Source of the DNA: Accumulibacter phosphatis
Lineage (GTDB): Bacteria > Pseudomonadota > Gammaproteobacteria > Burkholderiales > Rhodocyclaceae
Length of the DNA: 64,000 nucleotides
Reading direction: 5' to 3'
NCBI RefSeq assembly: GCF_000024165.1
Contig: NC_013194.1
Coordinates: 1,984,001-2,048,000, forward strand
Part shown: piece after piece, positions 43,560 through 51,762 of the stretch
Position numbering within the stretch: the first letter of the stretch is position 1
How the letters are laid out: each line of letters begins with the position of its first letter
Made by a program: the position numbers and the translations under genes
Notes under the pieces: generated by a model
What the model saw: only the letters and a program-made list of their open reading frames with translations
Told to the model about the DNA's origin: nothing
The model's database searches: none

Positions 43560-44648
43560 ATGATTACGAAGGAGGTGTATGTGGAAATTGAAGTATTGAG
43601 GAAGCATGGATTCAGTCTGCGCAAGATTGCAGCCGAAGTGGGCTGCGCGGTGAATACGGTTCGCAGCCACTTGGCGCAGGGCAAACAGCCCCGCTACCAG
43701 CGTCAGAAGAAGCGGGCCACCAAACTCTCGACCCATGAAACGTACCTGTGCGAGCGACAGGCTGCAGCGCAGCCGCAGTGGATCCCGGCCACGGTTCTGT
43801 TCAGGGAGATTAGGGCCCTGGGCTACGCCGGCGGCGTCAGCCAATTGCGCGCCTTCATGCGTACGATCCGGCCGCAGGGGGCTGCTGATCCGGTGGTGCG
43901 TTTCGAAACGGCACCGGGCGAACAGTTGCAAATCGACTGGGTCGAGTTTCGTAAAGGTGCTGATCCGCTGTACGCCTTCTGCGCGACCCTTGGGTACAGC
44001 CGGGCGAGTTACGTCGAATTCGTCACCGACATGAAAGTCAGTACGCTGATCGACTGCCACCAGCATGCCTTTGAGGCGCTCGGTGGCGTGGCCCGGCGCC
44101 TGCTCTACGACAACATGAAGACCGTTGTTCTCGAACGCGACGTCGACGGCCCAGGCGAACACCGCTATCACGCGGGCTTTCTCGACTACGCCAAGCACTG
44201 TGGCTTCGTCATCAACCTGTGCCGTCCCTATCGCGCCCGGACCAAAGGCAAGGTCGAGCGCTTCAACGGCTACCTTCGCCGCTCCTTCTACGTTCCCCTG
44301 ATCAGTCGGCTCAAGCAGGCCGGCCTGCCACTGGACGCCGTGACCGCCAATGCCGAGGTCAGGCGCTGGCTCAAGGAAGTGGCCAACGTGCGTATCCACG
44401 CCAGCACGCAAGTACAGCCCGCACAACGCCTGCAGGAAGAGCAGGCGCATCTGCAAGGCATTCCCCCGCCATGGCGCGGCGATATCGCCGCCGCTCGTCC
44501 CCTGGACGCCCCGCCGCCGGTCGAGGGGGCCACTGTCCGCCCGACGGTTGCCGAGAGAATCGCCTTGCCCACGCCGGAGCAGCATCCGCTCGCCGTCTAC
44601 GCGCAACTGCTGACCCAACTGCAGGCCGCTGCAGAGATGCAGCCATGA
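43560..44648 (+). CDS. istA: IstA transposase of the IS21 element
   Basis: The 362-residue product has an N-terminal helix-turn-helix (LRKHGFSLRKIAAEVGCAVN) and an integrase core: LQIDWVEFRKGADP (first Asp), RLLYDNMKTVVL (second Asp) and YRARTKGKVERFNGYLRRSF (Glu). The C-terminal part is the IS21 beta-barrel region. ATG 43560 is the likely start; a TTG at 43515 is also in frame. The stop overlaps the istB start. Confidence 0.93.
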   Translation: MITKEVYVEIEVLRKHGFSLRKIAAEVGCAVNTVRSHLAQGKQPRYQRQKKRATKLSTHETYLCERQAAAQPQWIPATVLFREIRALGYAGGVSQLRAFMRTIRPQGAADPVVRFETAPGEQLQIDWVEFRKGADPLYAFCATLGYSRASYVEFVTDMKVSTLIDCHQHAFEALGGVARRLLYDNMKTVVLERDVDGPGEHRYHAGFLDYAKHCGFVINLCRPYRARTKGKVERFNGYLRRSFYVPLISRLKQAGLPLDAVTANAEVRRWLKEVANVRIHASTQVQPAQRLQEEQAHLQGIPPPWRGDIAAARPLDAPPPVEGATVRPTVAERIALPTPEQHPLAVYAQLLTQLQAAAEMQP

Positions 44649-45430
44649 ACCTCCAGTACGAACGAATGCTCGCCTTGTGCGACAGTCTGAACCTGCCGTT
44701 CGTGGCGCAGAACTACGTCGGCGCCGCCCAGGAAGCCGCTGCGCAGGAAAGCGCCTACAGCGACTTTCTGGAAGCACTGCTGAAAGCGGAAGTCGCGGGA
44801 CGCCAGGTGCGCAAGCAAAGCATGTTGACGCGTCTGGCGGGATTCCCGGCGATCAAGACGCTGGAGGAATTCGATTACGCCTTCGCCGCCGGCGTCAAAA
44901 GGAGCCAGATCGACGAACTGGCCGGTCTGGCCTTTGTCGAGCGCAACGAAAACGTCGTCCTGGTCGGCCCCTCCGGGGTGGGCAAGACCCATCTCGCGAT
45001 CGCCCTGGGCTATCGCGCCGCGCAAGCCGGCATCAAGACCCGTTTCACGACCGCCGCCGATCTCTTGCTGACCCTCTCGGCCGCGCACGCACAGAACCAG
45101 TTGAAAGCGGTCATGCACCGGGCGATCGCCGCTTACCGTCTGCTGATCATCGACGAAATCGGCTATCTGCCGATGAGCCGCGAGCAGGCCAACCTCTTTT
45201 TCCAGGTGATTGCCGCGCGCTACGAGAAGGGCAGCCTGATCGTCACCAGCAACCTGTCGTTTGGCCAATGGGATGCCACCTTTGCGCAGGATGCCACGCT
45301 GACGGCGGCATTGCTGGATCGTTTGCTGCACCACGCACAGATCGTACCGATCGCCGGGGAAAGCTACCGGCTCAAACGTCAGCGGCAGACGGGAATGGTT
45401 CAGGCCAGGAAGGCGATCGCCGGAGGGTAG
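44645..45430 (+). CDS. istB: IstB ATPase of the IS21 element
   Basis: The 261-residue DnaC-like ATPase has the IstB N-terminal helices, Walker A GPSGVGKTH, Walker B LLIIDEIGYLPM and the TSNLSFGQWDATFAQDATL motif. It helps IstA choose and join the target. The start ATG 44645 overlaps the istA stop (ATGA). Confidence 0.95.
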   Translation: MNLQYERMLALCDSLNLPFVAQNYVGAAQEAAAQESAYSDFLEALLKAEVAGRQVRKQSMLTRLAGFPAIKTLEEFDYAFAAGVKRSQIDELAGLAFVERNENVVLVGPSGVGKTHLAIALGYRAAQAGIKTRFTTAADLLLTLSAAHAQNQLKAVMHRAIAAYRLLIIDEIGYLPMSREQANLFFQVIAARYEKGSLIVTSNLSFGQWDATFAQDATLTAALLDRLLHHAQIVPIAGESYRLKRQRQTGMVQARKAIAGG

Positions 45431-46715
45431 GCGCCGCCGCGGTGGTGGGGCCTCCTTCCGGTTGGGCCTACGGCCCGCCCTCCAGGAGGCCCCACCACCG
45501 CCATCAAGCAGCATTGGGGGTGTATCAGTTTTCAATCGGTGACAAAGGAAAAACTGTGTCAGTTTTCAATCGGTGTTGACAGCGAACGCGCGCTGGGCAT
45601 CCCGACCGTTGTTGATCGGGTCGTCCAGCAAGCCATCGCTCAAATCATGACACCGATCTTCGATCCGGAATTCTCCGAATCGAGCTACGGGTTTCGGCCC
45701 CGACGCTCCGCCCACGGCGCACTCAAGCAGGTCAGAGCCGACCTCAAGGCCGGCTATCGCATCGCCGTTGATCTCGACTTGGCGAAATTTTTCGACAACG
45801 TCGATCACGACATCCTGATGGCCCGAGTGGCCAGAAAGGTGAGCGACAAGCGGTTGCTGGCCCTCATCGGCCGCTACCTGCGGGCGGGTGTCATGATTGG
45901 TTCCACGCTTCAACCCAGCGAGTTGGGAACGCCGCAAGGCGGACCCCTCTCGCCGCTGCTGGCCAACATCCTGCTTGACGATCTGGATCGGACTCTGGAA
46001 GGGCGAGGCCACCGCTTTGCGCGGTACGCCGACGACCTCATGGTTCTGGTCAAGAGCGAACGGGCCGGCCAGCGCGTCAAGGCCAGTCTCACCGCCTACC
46101 TCGGCCGGCAACTCAAACTGCCGGTCAACGAGAAGAAGAGCCAGGTGGCAAAGATCGAGCAGTGCGTCTTTCTGGGCTTCACCTTCAGGAAGAACAAACT
46201 GCGCTGGTCGGATGCCGCCTTCGCCGACTTCAAGCACCGCCTCCGGGAACTGACGGGGCGAAGCTGGGGAGTCTCGATGCCACATCGGTTCGAGAAACTC
46301 GGGCAGTACCTGCGCGGCTGGATGGGCTACTTTGGCATCTCGGAGTATTACCGACCGCTTCCCGAACTGGATGAATGGCTACGCCGACGTGTGCGCATGT
46401 GCTACTGGAAACAGTGGCGTTTGTGTCGCACGAAGATCAGCCACCTTCTGGCGCTGGGGGTCGACCGGCGGACGGCGATCTTGACGGGCGTCAGCAGCAA
46501 GAGCTACTGGCATTTGTCTCGGTCAAAGGCCACGCAAGTCGGGATGACGAACGATTGGTTGAGAGCACAAGGTCTGGTGAGTATCCGGAATCTTTGGATG
46601 AAGGCTCACGGTTACGCTTAACAACGTCGTGTGCGCCCTGTTGATGAACCGCCCGGTGCGGACCCGCATGCCGGGTGGTGTGGGGAGGGCCGGTTAGACG
46701 CCGGCCCTTACCCGA

Positions 46716-47408
46716 TTATGCCAATTTGTGTTTGCCATTGAGGTACCGACACAAACCTTCAAGATCAGGAAACAAAGTGCGCGAACTGATCCCATATAGA
46801 TCTAGCGACTGCAGAACATCGGCTCGTTTATCGGCAGGCACACGAAGTTCGGTGAGATGCTTTTTCGTATTTGGATTGATTTCAAGGGGAACAAATTTCC
46901 GGCTTCTTGCTGAGTACCTGTGAAGCGTGAACCAACCGTGTTGAGCGATGATTCTTGGGTTATTCAATCGTGGTTGGAAAACACGTGTTTCAGACCGTGA
47001 GAATGGACTGGTTTCGTATACGTCATTCGCAAGCAGGTCATCGGCGTATAGGGCATAAACGTAGGCATCTCCTGGCGCCGGATCGGCGCATGCGAACCAT
47101 AGTGCCGCCAAAGGGTTGCTTGACCAATCCAGCAGGCGAGTTTTAAGACCAAAATGCTGCGCGATAACAAGTAATTCAAGTTCGTTTTGCGGGCCGGGTG
47201 GCAGCATTGATGCCCCCATAAGGGCGAGCTGTTTTATAACTTTTTTCTCTTGTTCGGCAGTGTCGACAGTCTTGTCTTTGCGTGCCACGCTTGGAATTAG
47301 ATTGCCTTGAAAGGCTTGTCCACGAAAAACAGTCAACTCAGCAATCAAATCGAAGCCATATGTAATGCGAACAAATTCAGCAAAGTCATTAGCTTCGAGC
47401 TTCTTCAC
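46716..47408 (-). CDS. Cassette 10: FRG-domain protein
   Basis: The 230-residue protein shows the FRG pattern: TVFRGQAFQGNLIPSVAR near the N-terminus (the F/Y-R-G motif), then ELLVIAQHFGLKTRLLDWSS and NPLAALWFACAD with the conserved QH-x-G-x-x-TRLLDWS-x-NP block, and later RIIAQHGWFT. FRG proteins are frequent in defence and integron loci; a role in NAD or nucleotide chemistry has been proposed for the fold but is not shown here. The start GTG 47408 has GAGGT upstream. The TAA stop is made at the intron junction. Confidence 0.85.
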   Translation of the reverse strand: MKKLEANDFAEFVRITYGFDLIAELTVFRGQAFQGNLIPSVARKDKTVDTAEQEKKVIKQLALMGASMLPPGPQNELELLVIAQHFGLKTRLLDWSSNPLAALWFACADPAPGDAYVYALYADDLLANDVYETSPFSRSETRVFQPRLNNPRIIAQHGWFTLHRYSARSRKFVPLEINPNTKKHLTELRVPADKRADVLQSLDLYGISSRTLFPDLEGLCRYLNGKHKLA

Positions 47409-47429
47409 GTGCGGCTACCTCATCTGTTG

Positions 47430-47493
47430 GCATAACGTGCAAGCTCAGGGGCGCGCCGCTTGCGGCGCGTCCGGCTGGGGCGCAGGGTTAGCC
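47430..47493 (-). other. attC9
   Basis: Core sites GCATAAC (47430-47436) and GTTAGCC (47487-47493) enclose GCAAGCTCAGGGGCGCGCCG with its pairing arm. The last residues of the DUF2442 gene are encoded inside the site. Confidence 0.88.
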
Positions 47494-47744
47494 GATGCTC
47501 CCGAGACGAGCGGGAAATTTTCCGGGTGTCGGATGGATGCAACGGACAAATCCACATCCAGCAGCGGCCAATACAGATGATCCGGGCTTGGCCATTCGAT
47601 GGTGGTCAGTTGCTCAATGGTGGCCTGCCGGAACCAAGGAAATTCAGCGAACGGCAAGAGAAGCTCTTCATCGCCAAGGAGCAGCCAGAAACCGTGTACT
47701 GAGACGTGGGTGACTTCAGCCGCCGAAATGTTCGTGCCAGGCAT
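47445..47744 (-). CDS. Cassette 9, second gene: DUF2442 protein
   Basis: The 99-residue product reads VTHVSVHGFWLLLGDEELLLPFAEFPWFRQATIEQLTTIE and then DHLYWPLLDVDLSVASIRHP, the DUF2442 pattern. Its normal end would be near FPLV; the remaining residues come from reading into attC9. DUF4160 and DUF2442 genes are commonly paired and are thought to be a toxin-antitoxin-like module. The start overlaps the expected end of the DUF4160 frame. Confidence 0.78.
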   Translation of the reverse strand: MPGTNISAAEVTHVSVHGFWLLLGDEELLLPFAEFPWFRQATIEQLTTIEWPSPDHLYWPLLDVDLSVASIRHPENFPLVSGASANPAPQPDAPQAARP

Positions 47745-47751
47745 CGATGAC

Positions 47752-47955
47752 CTACTGAAGGTGGCGAGCGACGATGCGCTCAGCGTAGGCCAGTTCCTGC
47801 TTGGACAGGCCGGTGTGGTTGGCCAGCGTCAGACTCGGTTGCAAGCAGAACTTGGCCTCCCCATGTGGGTGGGCCACATGGATGTGCATTCTCGGCTCTT
47901 CGCGTGAAAAGAAGAAGAGCCTATACGAACCGTCGCGGACAACGGTAGGGGCCAT
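47752..47955 (-). CDS. Cassette 9, first gene: DUF4160 protein with early stop
   Basis: The 67-residue product reads MAPTVVRDGSYRLFFFSREEP, then HIHVAHPHGEAKFCLQPSLT and LSKQELAYAERIVARHLQ, the DUF4160 pattern. It then meets TAG (47752-47754). The same frame goes on as VIDAWHEHFGG and a TGA, which is the usual end of this family. So one base change from GAG or CAG cut off 12 residues, or the stop is read through. Confidence 0.75.
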   Translation of the reverse strand: MAPTVVRDGSYRLFFFSREEPRMHIHVAHPHGEAKFCLQPSLTLANHTGLSKQELAYAERIVARHLQ

Positions 47956-47968
47956 GGTGCCTACTCGC

Positions 47969-48040
47969 GGCTAACGTGCAAGCTCAGGGGCGCGAAGCCG
48001 GCTTGCCGGCGAAGCGTCCCTCTGGAGCGGAATGCTAGAC
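47969..48040 (-). other. attC8
   Basis: GGCTAAC (47969-47975) opens the site; the other core site reads GCTAGAC (48034-48040), one base off the GTTRRRY rule. The middle holds GGGGCGCGAAGCCGGC / GCCGGCGAAGCGTCCC pairing. Confidence 0.8.
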
Positions 48041-48517
48041 ATTACTGCTCTCTCGTCTAACTCCGTACGTACAAAGTGCGGCCTGAACCTGTGATGCTTC
48101 AGTTGTCTCCGAAGGGTACAGCCTGTAGCTGGGGGCAATAATCGGTTCAACCGCCGTCGCTCGCACTAGGAAAACGCTATGGATTGGAAACCGGTCGCCA
48201 ACCATCATGCGCAGTGGCTCTGCCCAGCGGAAATACTCCGTCTCTGACGGTTTTACGTCGCGGGCAACGCCATAAACCTTGAACCCCTTCTGGGCAAACA
48301 CATCAATAAAGCTCAGACATACCTTTCCGTTGATATGAATATTCTTCGCCGAACCCGGCGAGGCGATGTTTGCTACGACGATGTGTTCATCATCCACAAC
48401 CGCAAACACTTCTTTTGGGGAAACGTTCGGTTGGCCGCCTTCGTCAGCGGTTGCCAACCAGCAGAGGACGCTTCGCTCTGCCATTGCTTTGTGGTCGGAA
48501 TTGAATATGACTGCCAC
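48035..48517 (-). CDS. Cassette 8: pyridoxamine 5'-phosphate oxidase-like protein
   Basis: The 160-residue protein shows the split-barrel flavin-binding pattern: SVLCWLATADEGGQPNVSPK, VFAVVDDEHIVVANIASPGS, NIHINGKVCLSFIDVFAQKG, then FKVYGVARDVKPSE. Such proteins bind FMN or F420/haem and reduce various substrates. I start at GTG 48517, preceded by AGGAG at 5 bases. It is complete and ends in attC8. Confidence 0.82.
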   Translation of the reverse strand: MAVIFNSDHKAMAERSVLCWLATADEGGQPNVSPKEVFAVVDDEHIVVANIASPGSAKNIHINGKVCLSFIDVFAQKGFKVYGVARDVKPSETEYFRWAEPLRMMVGDRFPIHSVFLVRATAVEPIIAPSYRLYPSETTEASQVQAALCTYGVRRESSNV

Positions 48518-48531
48518 GGCGGCTCCTGTTA

Positions 48532-48619
48532 TGTCTAATATAGAAGTAACCGGCACTGCGCGGCTTTATCGCGCAGCGTCCAGTGACCGAAGGGAACGGG
48601 CTCGATCGCAGGGTTGGGC
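48532..48619 (-). other. attC7 (one core site decayed)
   Basis: GTTGGGC (48613-48619) is intact. The other side reads TGTCTAATATAGAAGTAACCGG where related sites in this array have GCCTAACGTAGAAGTAACCGG, so the core AAC is lost. The palindromic arm CGCTGCGCG is kept. This cassette boundary may no longer recombine well. Confidence 0.78.
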
Positions 48620-48652
48620 GTCATACGGTACCGCTGCGGCGTGGCATGCCGG

Positions 48653-49036
48653 CTACTCACGATAAGAGGACACTTCTATGAGGTTCCCATCGGGGTCGCG
48701 AAAGTAGACCGACGTTATCGGGCCAAGAGCACCAGTGCGAGGAACTGGCCCCTCTTCGATGGTGATGCCGCACTTGCGCAAATGATCGATGACTGACTCG
48801 GGCGACTCCGTGGTAACGAAACACAAGTCGGCCGAGCCGGGAACGGGATGGCTCGCGTGAGGCGCGAGAGGCGCATTTGCAGGATGCAGATTGATCTTCG
48901 ATTGCCCGAAAACAAGCGCTCTCCGGCCTGCACCAAACGTAACAGGCGCCATGCCAAGAACGGTTTGATAGAACGAAGTCGTCGTATCTACGTCTCGCAC
49001 GGTCAGAACGAAATGATCAAGACGCTCAATCTGCAT
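48653..49036 (-). CDS. Cassette 7: VOC (glyoxalase-like) protein
   Basis: The 127-residue protein reads MQIERLDHFVLTVRDVDTTT, SFYQTVLGMAPVTFGAGRRA and TSVYFRDPDGNLIEVSSY, with a metal site made of His8 and the late Glu. This is the short VOC form often annotated as glyoxalase or fosfomycin-resistance-like protein; the substrate cannot be told. ATG 49036 is the first Met downstream of attC6. Confidence 0.88.
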   Translation of the reverse strand: MQIERLDHFVLTVRDVDTTTSFYQTVLGMAPVTFGAGRRALVFGQSKINLHPANAPLAPHASHPVPGSADLCFVTTESPESVIDHLRKCGITIEEGPVPRTGALGPITSVYFRDPDGNLIEVSSYRE

Positions 49037-49056
49037 CCGGACTCCTAGAGTTTGAC

Positions 49057-49137
49057 GCCCAACGTTCGCCATAACCGGCGTGCAAAAGCAGAGCGCAGCG
49101 ACGCTTTTGCACGTCCGAGTTGATGGCGTTGTTGGAC
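49057..49137 (-). other. attC6
   Basis: Core sites GCCCAAC (49057-49063) and GTTGGAC (49131-49137) enclose the palindrome GGCGTGCAAAAGC / GCTTTTGCACGTCC. The IS91-type element begins just after it. Confidence 0.88.
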
Positions 49138-49227
49138 GAAGCCGCTACGCGGAGGAAACTGCGGCGCTGTCGTCGTGTTGAAGTCAAGATGTGACCTCGC
49201 CCCTCATCGGAGGGATATTCATAACGA

Positions 49228-50163
49228 ATGCGAGGTTACCGCAAGATGGAAGACATGTCAGCTGTCGCAGCAACCGATTTTGAGAAGAACGACGAACTGC
49301 ACCTGAAGCACCTGAAGCTCAAGGGCTTGCAGCCGAAGACGATCGAGGCGTATTCGCGCGCCATCCGCCGGGTGGGAGACTACTTCGATCATCAGATCGG
49401 CGATCTGAGCGAGGCCGATCTGGTGGATTACTTCACCGATCTGCGCGAGACGCACTCCTGGAGTTCGGTCAAGCTCGATCTGTACGGGCTCAAGTTCCAC
49501 TACGAGCACGTGCTGAAGAAACCCTGGGTGGCACCCAGTCTGATCAAGCCGCCGCGCTCACAGCGCTTGCCGGATATCGTCACGGTCGAGGAGACCGAGC
49601 GGATCTTTCTCGCGACGCAGGTGCTCAGTTACCGCGTCTTCTTCTTCACGCTCTACAGCCTCGGTCTGCGCCTTGGCGAAGGCTTACGGCTGACGGTCGG
49701 CGACATCGACGGCGCGTGCGAGCGGGTGCATATCCGCGACGCCAAGGGCAACAAGGATCGCCTGGTGCCGCTGCCGACGGCCACCCACCAACTCCTGCGC
49801 CGTTTCTGGCAGCGCCACCGCAATCCCGTTCTGCTGTTTCCCAATCGGCACGGCGGCTTGGCGGGCGCACGCGCAGCCAGGACACCGCTCGATCGCGGCG
49901 GTGTTCAGAAAGCACTGCGGGCGGTGGTCGAGTCCTGCGGTGTAAAGAAGCACATTTCGCCACACAGCTTGCGCCACGCCTATGCCACGCACCTCGTCGA
50001 GGCGGGCGTCGAACTCACCGAGGTGCAGGACATTCTCGGCCATCACTCGATTCTCACGACGGTTCGCTACACCCATCTGACGGATCGAAGCAGGCATCAC
50101 GCGATCGACCGCATCAACGCGCTGATGGACCGCTATCGCCTGGCCGAGGGGACGCCGCGATGA
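49228..50163 (+). CDS. Tyrosine recombinase of the IS91-type element
   Basis: The 311-residue protein has an N-terminal SAM-like core-binding domain (HLKLKGLQPKTIEAYSRAIR) and a catalytic domain with the tetrad: Arg in LYSLGLRLGEGLRLTV, HSLRHAYATHLVE (H-x2-R), GHHSILTTVRYTHL (His and Tyr). It overlaps the next gene by 4 bases. It lacks the IntI-specific insert and so is not an integron integrase. It is probably a helper or accessory of the IS91 transposase. Confidence 0.88.
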   Translation: MRGYRKMEDMSAVAATDFEKNDELHLKHLKLKGLQPKTIEAYSRAIRRVGDYFDHQIGDLSEADLVDYFTDLRETHSWSSVKLDLYGLKFHYEHVLKKPWVAPSLIKPPRSQRLPDIVTVEETERIFLATQVLSYRVFFFTLYSLGLRLGEGLRLTVGDIDGACERVHIRDAKGNKDRLVPLPTATHQLLRRFWQRHRNPVLLFPNRHGGLAGARAARTPLDRGGVQKALRAVVESCGVKKHISPHSLRHAYATHLVEAGVELTEVQDILGHHSILTTVRYTHLTDRSRHHAIDRINALMDRYRLAEGTPR

Positions 50164-51266
50164 TCCGCCTCGGCTCTGTCATCGCCGAATTCGAAGCGGA
50201 CTTCCTTGCGCAATTTCGTCACCGGCTGAGCTTCGAGCAGCTTCGTGCCCTCTCGGCCCTGCGCGATTGCCGCAGCGCGGCCAGCCCGATGATGCAGGTT
50301 CAATGCAGCGACTGTGCCCATCACCAACTCGTTCCGCACTCCTGCGGCCATCGCCTTTGCCCGCACTGCCAGCACCACGAGAGCCAGCAATGGCTGGAGC
50401 GTCAAATGCAGCGCCTGGTTCCGGCCGACTACTTTCTGCTGACCTTCACGCTGCCGGCCGAGTGGCGCGGACTCGCTGCGGCGCACGTCGACGTCGTCTT
50501 CGATTCGCTGATGCGCTGCGGCTGGGAAACGGTGCTGCGCTTCAGCCAGAACGACCGGCAGTTGCAGGGGACGCCGGGGGCGATCGCGGTCCTGCACACG
50601 CACTCACGTCGGCTCGACTTCCACCCGCATGTCCATCTCGTCGTCTCCGCGGCGGCGGTCGATGCGGCGACGCGCCGCTGGCGATGCAAGCGGCGCGGCA
50701 AGAACGGCACCTACCTGTTCAACGAGAAGGCGATGGCCAAGGTCTTTCGGGCGAAGATGCTGGCGGCGATCGAGGCGGCCGGTATCGGCCTGCCGGCGTC
50801 CTATCCGCGGCAATGGGTAGCGCATTGCCAATCGGTCGGCAGCGGTGAGAAGGCCCTGATCTATCTCGGTCGTTGCCTCTACCGCGGCGTCATCCGGGAA
50901 CAGGATATCGTCGCCTGCGAGGATGGCCAGGTGAGCTTCCGCTATCGCAACGCCCAAACCGGCAAGTCGGAAAGGCGCACGCTTTCCAGAGTCAATTTCC
51001 TCTGGCTGATTCTCCAGCACGTGCTGCCCAAGGGCTTTCGCCGCGCTCGCAATTTCGGCTTCCTGCACGCCAACTGCAAGCGCCTGATCGGCTTGCTGCA
51101 TCTCTTGCTGAGGTTCGATCCCAGCCGCTTCAAGCCACCGCGCAAGGAGCGGCCAGCGATGCTTTGCTCGTGCTGTGGCGCCGTGGTGGCGATCGTCAGG
51201 ACGTGGATTCGACCGACGTCGTCCGTAGTGGTCGCGGTCGTGCCGCGCATCGGGGTCGCCATCTGA
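50160..51266 (+). CDS. IS91-family transposase (HUH endonuclease)
   Basis: The 368-residue protein has an N-terminal zinc part (VQCSDCAHHQLVPHSCGHRL, CPHCQHHESQQWLERQ), the HUH motif in RRLDFHPHVHLVVSAAAVD and a following region with YLGRCLYRGVI, where catalytic Tyr are expected. IS91 transposases use rolling-circle transposition. The start ATG 50160 overlaps the recombinase stop. Confidence 0.92.
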   Translation: MIRLGSVIAEFEADFLAQFRHRLSFEQLRALSALRDCRSAASPMMQVQCSDCAHHQLVPHSCGHRLCPHCQHHESQQWLERQMQRLVPADYFLLTFTLPAEWRGLAAAHVDVVFDSLMRCGWETVLRFSQNDRQLQGTPGAIAVLHTHSRRLDFHPHVHLVVSAAAVDAATRRWRCKRRGKNGTYLFNEKAMAKVFRAKMLAAIEAAGIGLPASYPRQWVAHCQSVGSGEKALIYLGRCLYRGVIREQDIVACEDGQVSFRYRNAQTGKSERRTLSRVNFLWLILQHVLPKGFRRARNFGFLHANCKRLIGLLHLLLRFDPSRFKPPRKERPAMLCSCCGAVVAIVRTWIRPTSSVVVAVVPRIGVAI

Positions 51267-51511
51267 TCATGTAAGCCGAGACCTCAGCGCTGCCCGGCCG
51301 CACGCGGGACTTCAGTTTCCCCAAGCTGAGCGATGTGGCCGCCCGGAAAGTGGTGGCCGGGACGCGAAAACGGCCGCTTTCGGGAGATCGGCGTCGCGCA
51401 TGCGGCGGCGCGCCGAAACTTCCCGCTCCCGCCCCACCGGCGTTCATGCCCATGGGGTCAATCCAGAAAAGATGTTTGCAGGGGGGGCGCCCCGCTCTCC
51501 GGCCCGGGCTC

Positions 51512-51560
51512 GTCCAACAAACGGATCAGATCGTGGCTTCGCACGATCTCTTCGTTAGGC
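51512..51560 (-). other. attC5 (short, 49 bp)
   Basis: Core sites GTCCAAC (51512-51518) and GTTAGGC (51554-51560) enclose a compact perfect palindrome AGATCGTG / CACGATCT with a 6-base loop. The stop codon of cassette 5 (before transposon insertion) lies inside GCCTAAC. Confidence 0.85.
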
Positions 51561-51762
51561 CGCACGTGTTTGGCGCCAGCGCACGATGTTACGTCCGCCC
51601 CTAAACGGGATTGAAGGGCTTTGAATATCGCGCGTACTTTGAGCAGGAAGATCGAAGGATCTCCTGAGCGAAGGCGGAATGAAGAAGGACGGAGAAGGGC
51701 TGGAACACCTCTGCTATCGTGGGAAGTTATCGAGACGACCGAGATAGAAAAGAGCCCAGCCC

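Larger units (their letters stand above)
43472..45581 (+). mobile_element. IS21-family element (2,110 bp)
   Basis: The ends are TGTCAGCAACGG... and ...GGTGTTGACA. The 5-base direct repeat GCGAA flanks it (43467-43471 and 45582-45586). Near each end are the repeated sites typical of IS21 (GATTGAAAGTTGATACACC on the left; TATCAGTTTTCAATCGGTGA and GTCAGTTTTCAATCGGTG on the right). It encodes IstA and IstB in tandem. Confidence 0.92.
43124..46621 (+). pseudogene. Group II intron reverse transcriptase/maturase, split by IS21
   Basis: The first part reads from MNRQGGVVSHSNPTTNPTGG to RRVIIPKPNGGE (ends 43471). The second part goes on from about 45587 with RALGIPTVVDRVVQQAIAQI through the RT motifs VDLDLAKFFDNVDHD and RFARYADDLMVLV to WLRAQGLVSIRNLWMKAHGY. 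The two join exactly after removal of IS21 and one copy of its target duplication. An intact copy is encoded at 57280-58662. Confidence 0.9.
42619..46716 (+). mobile_element. Group IIC-attC intron 2, split by an IS21 element
   Basis: The 5' end GTGCGCCC (42619) and the 3' end CTTACCCGAT (46716) match those of the intact intron at 56775-58757. Domain V-like GAACCGCCCGGTGCGGACCC lies at about 46647. Apart from the IS21 insertion, the two introns differ at only about eight positions that I noted. It sits in the attC of the FRG cassette in the orientation opposite to the cassette genes. Confidence 0.9.
49138..51511 (+). mobile_element. IS91-family element with a tyrosine recombinase gene
   Basis: The whole interval between attC6 and attC5 is filled by a tyrosine recombinase gene and an IS91 (HUH, Y2) transposase gene in tandem, a known arrangement in part of this family. 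I did not define the exact ends; there is no cassette gene in this slot. The 3' part (51267-51511) is GC-rich and gene-free and should hold the terminus. Confidence 0.8.
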
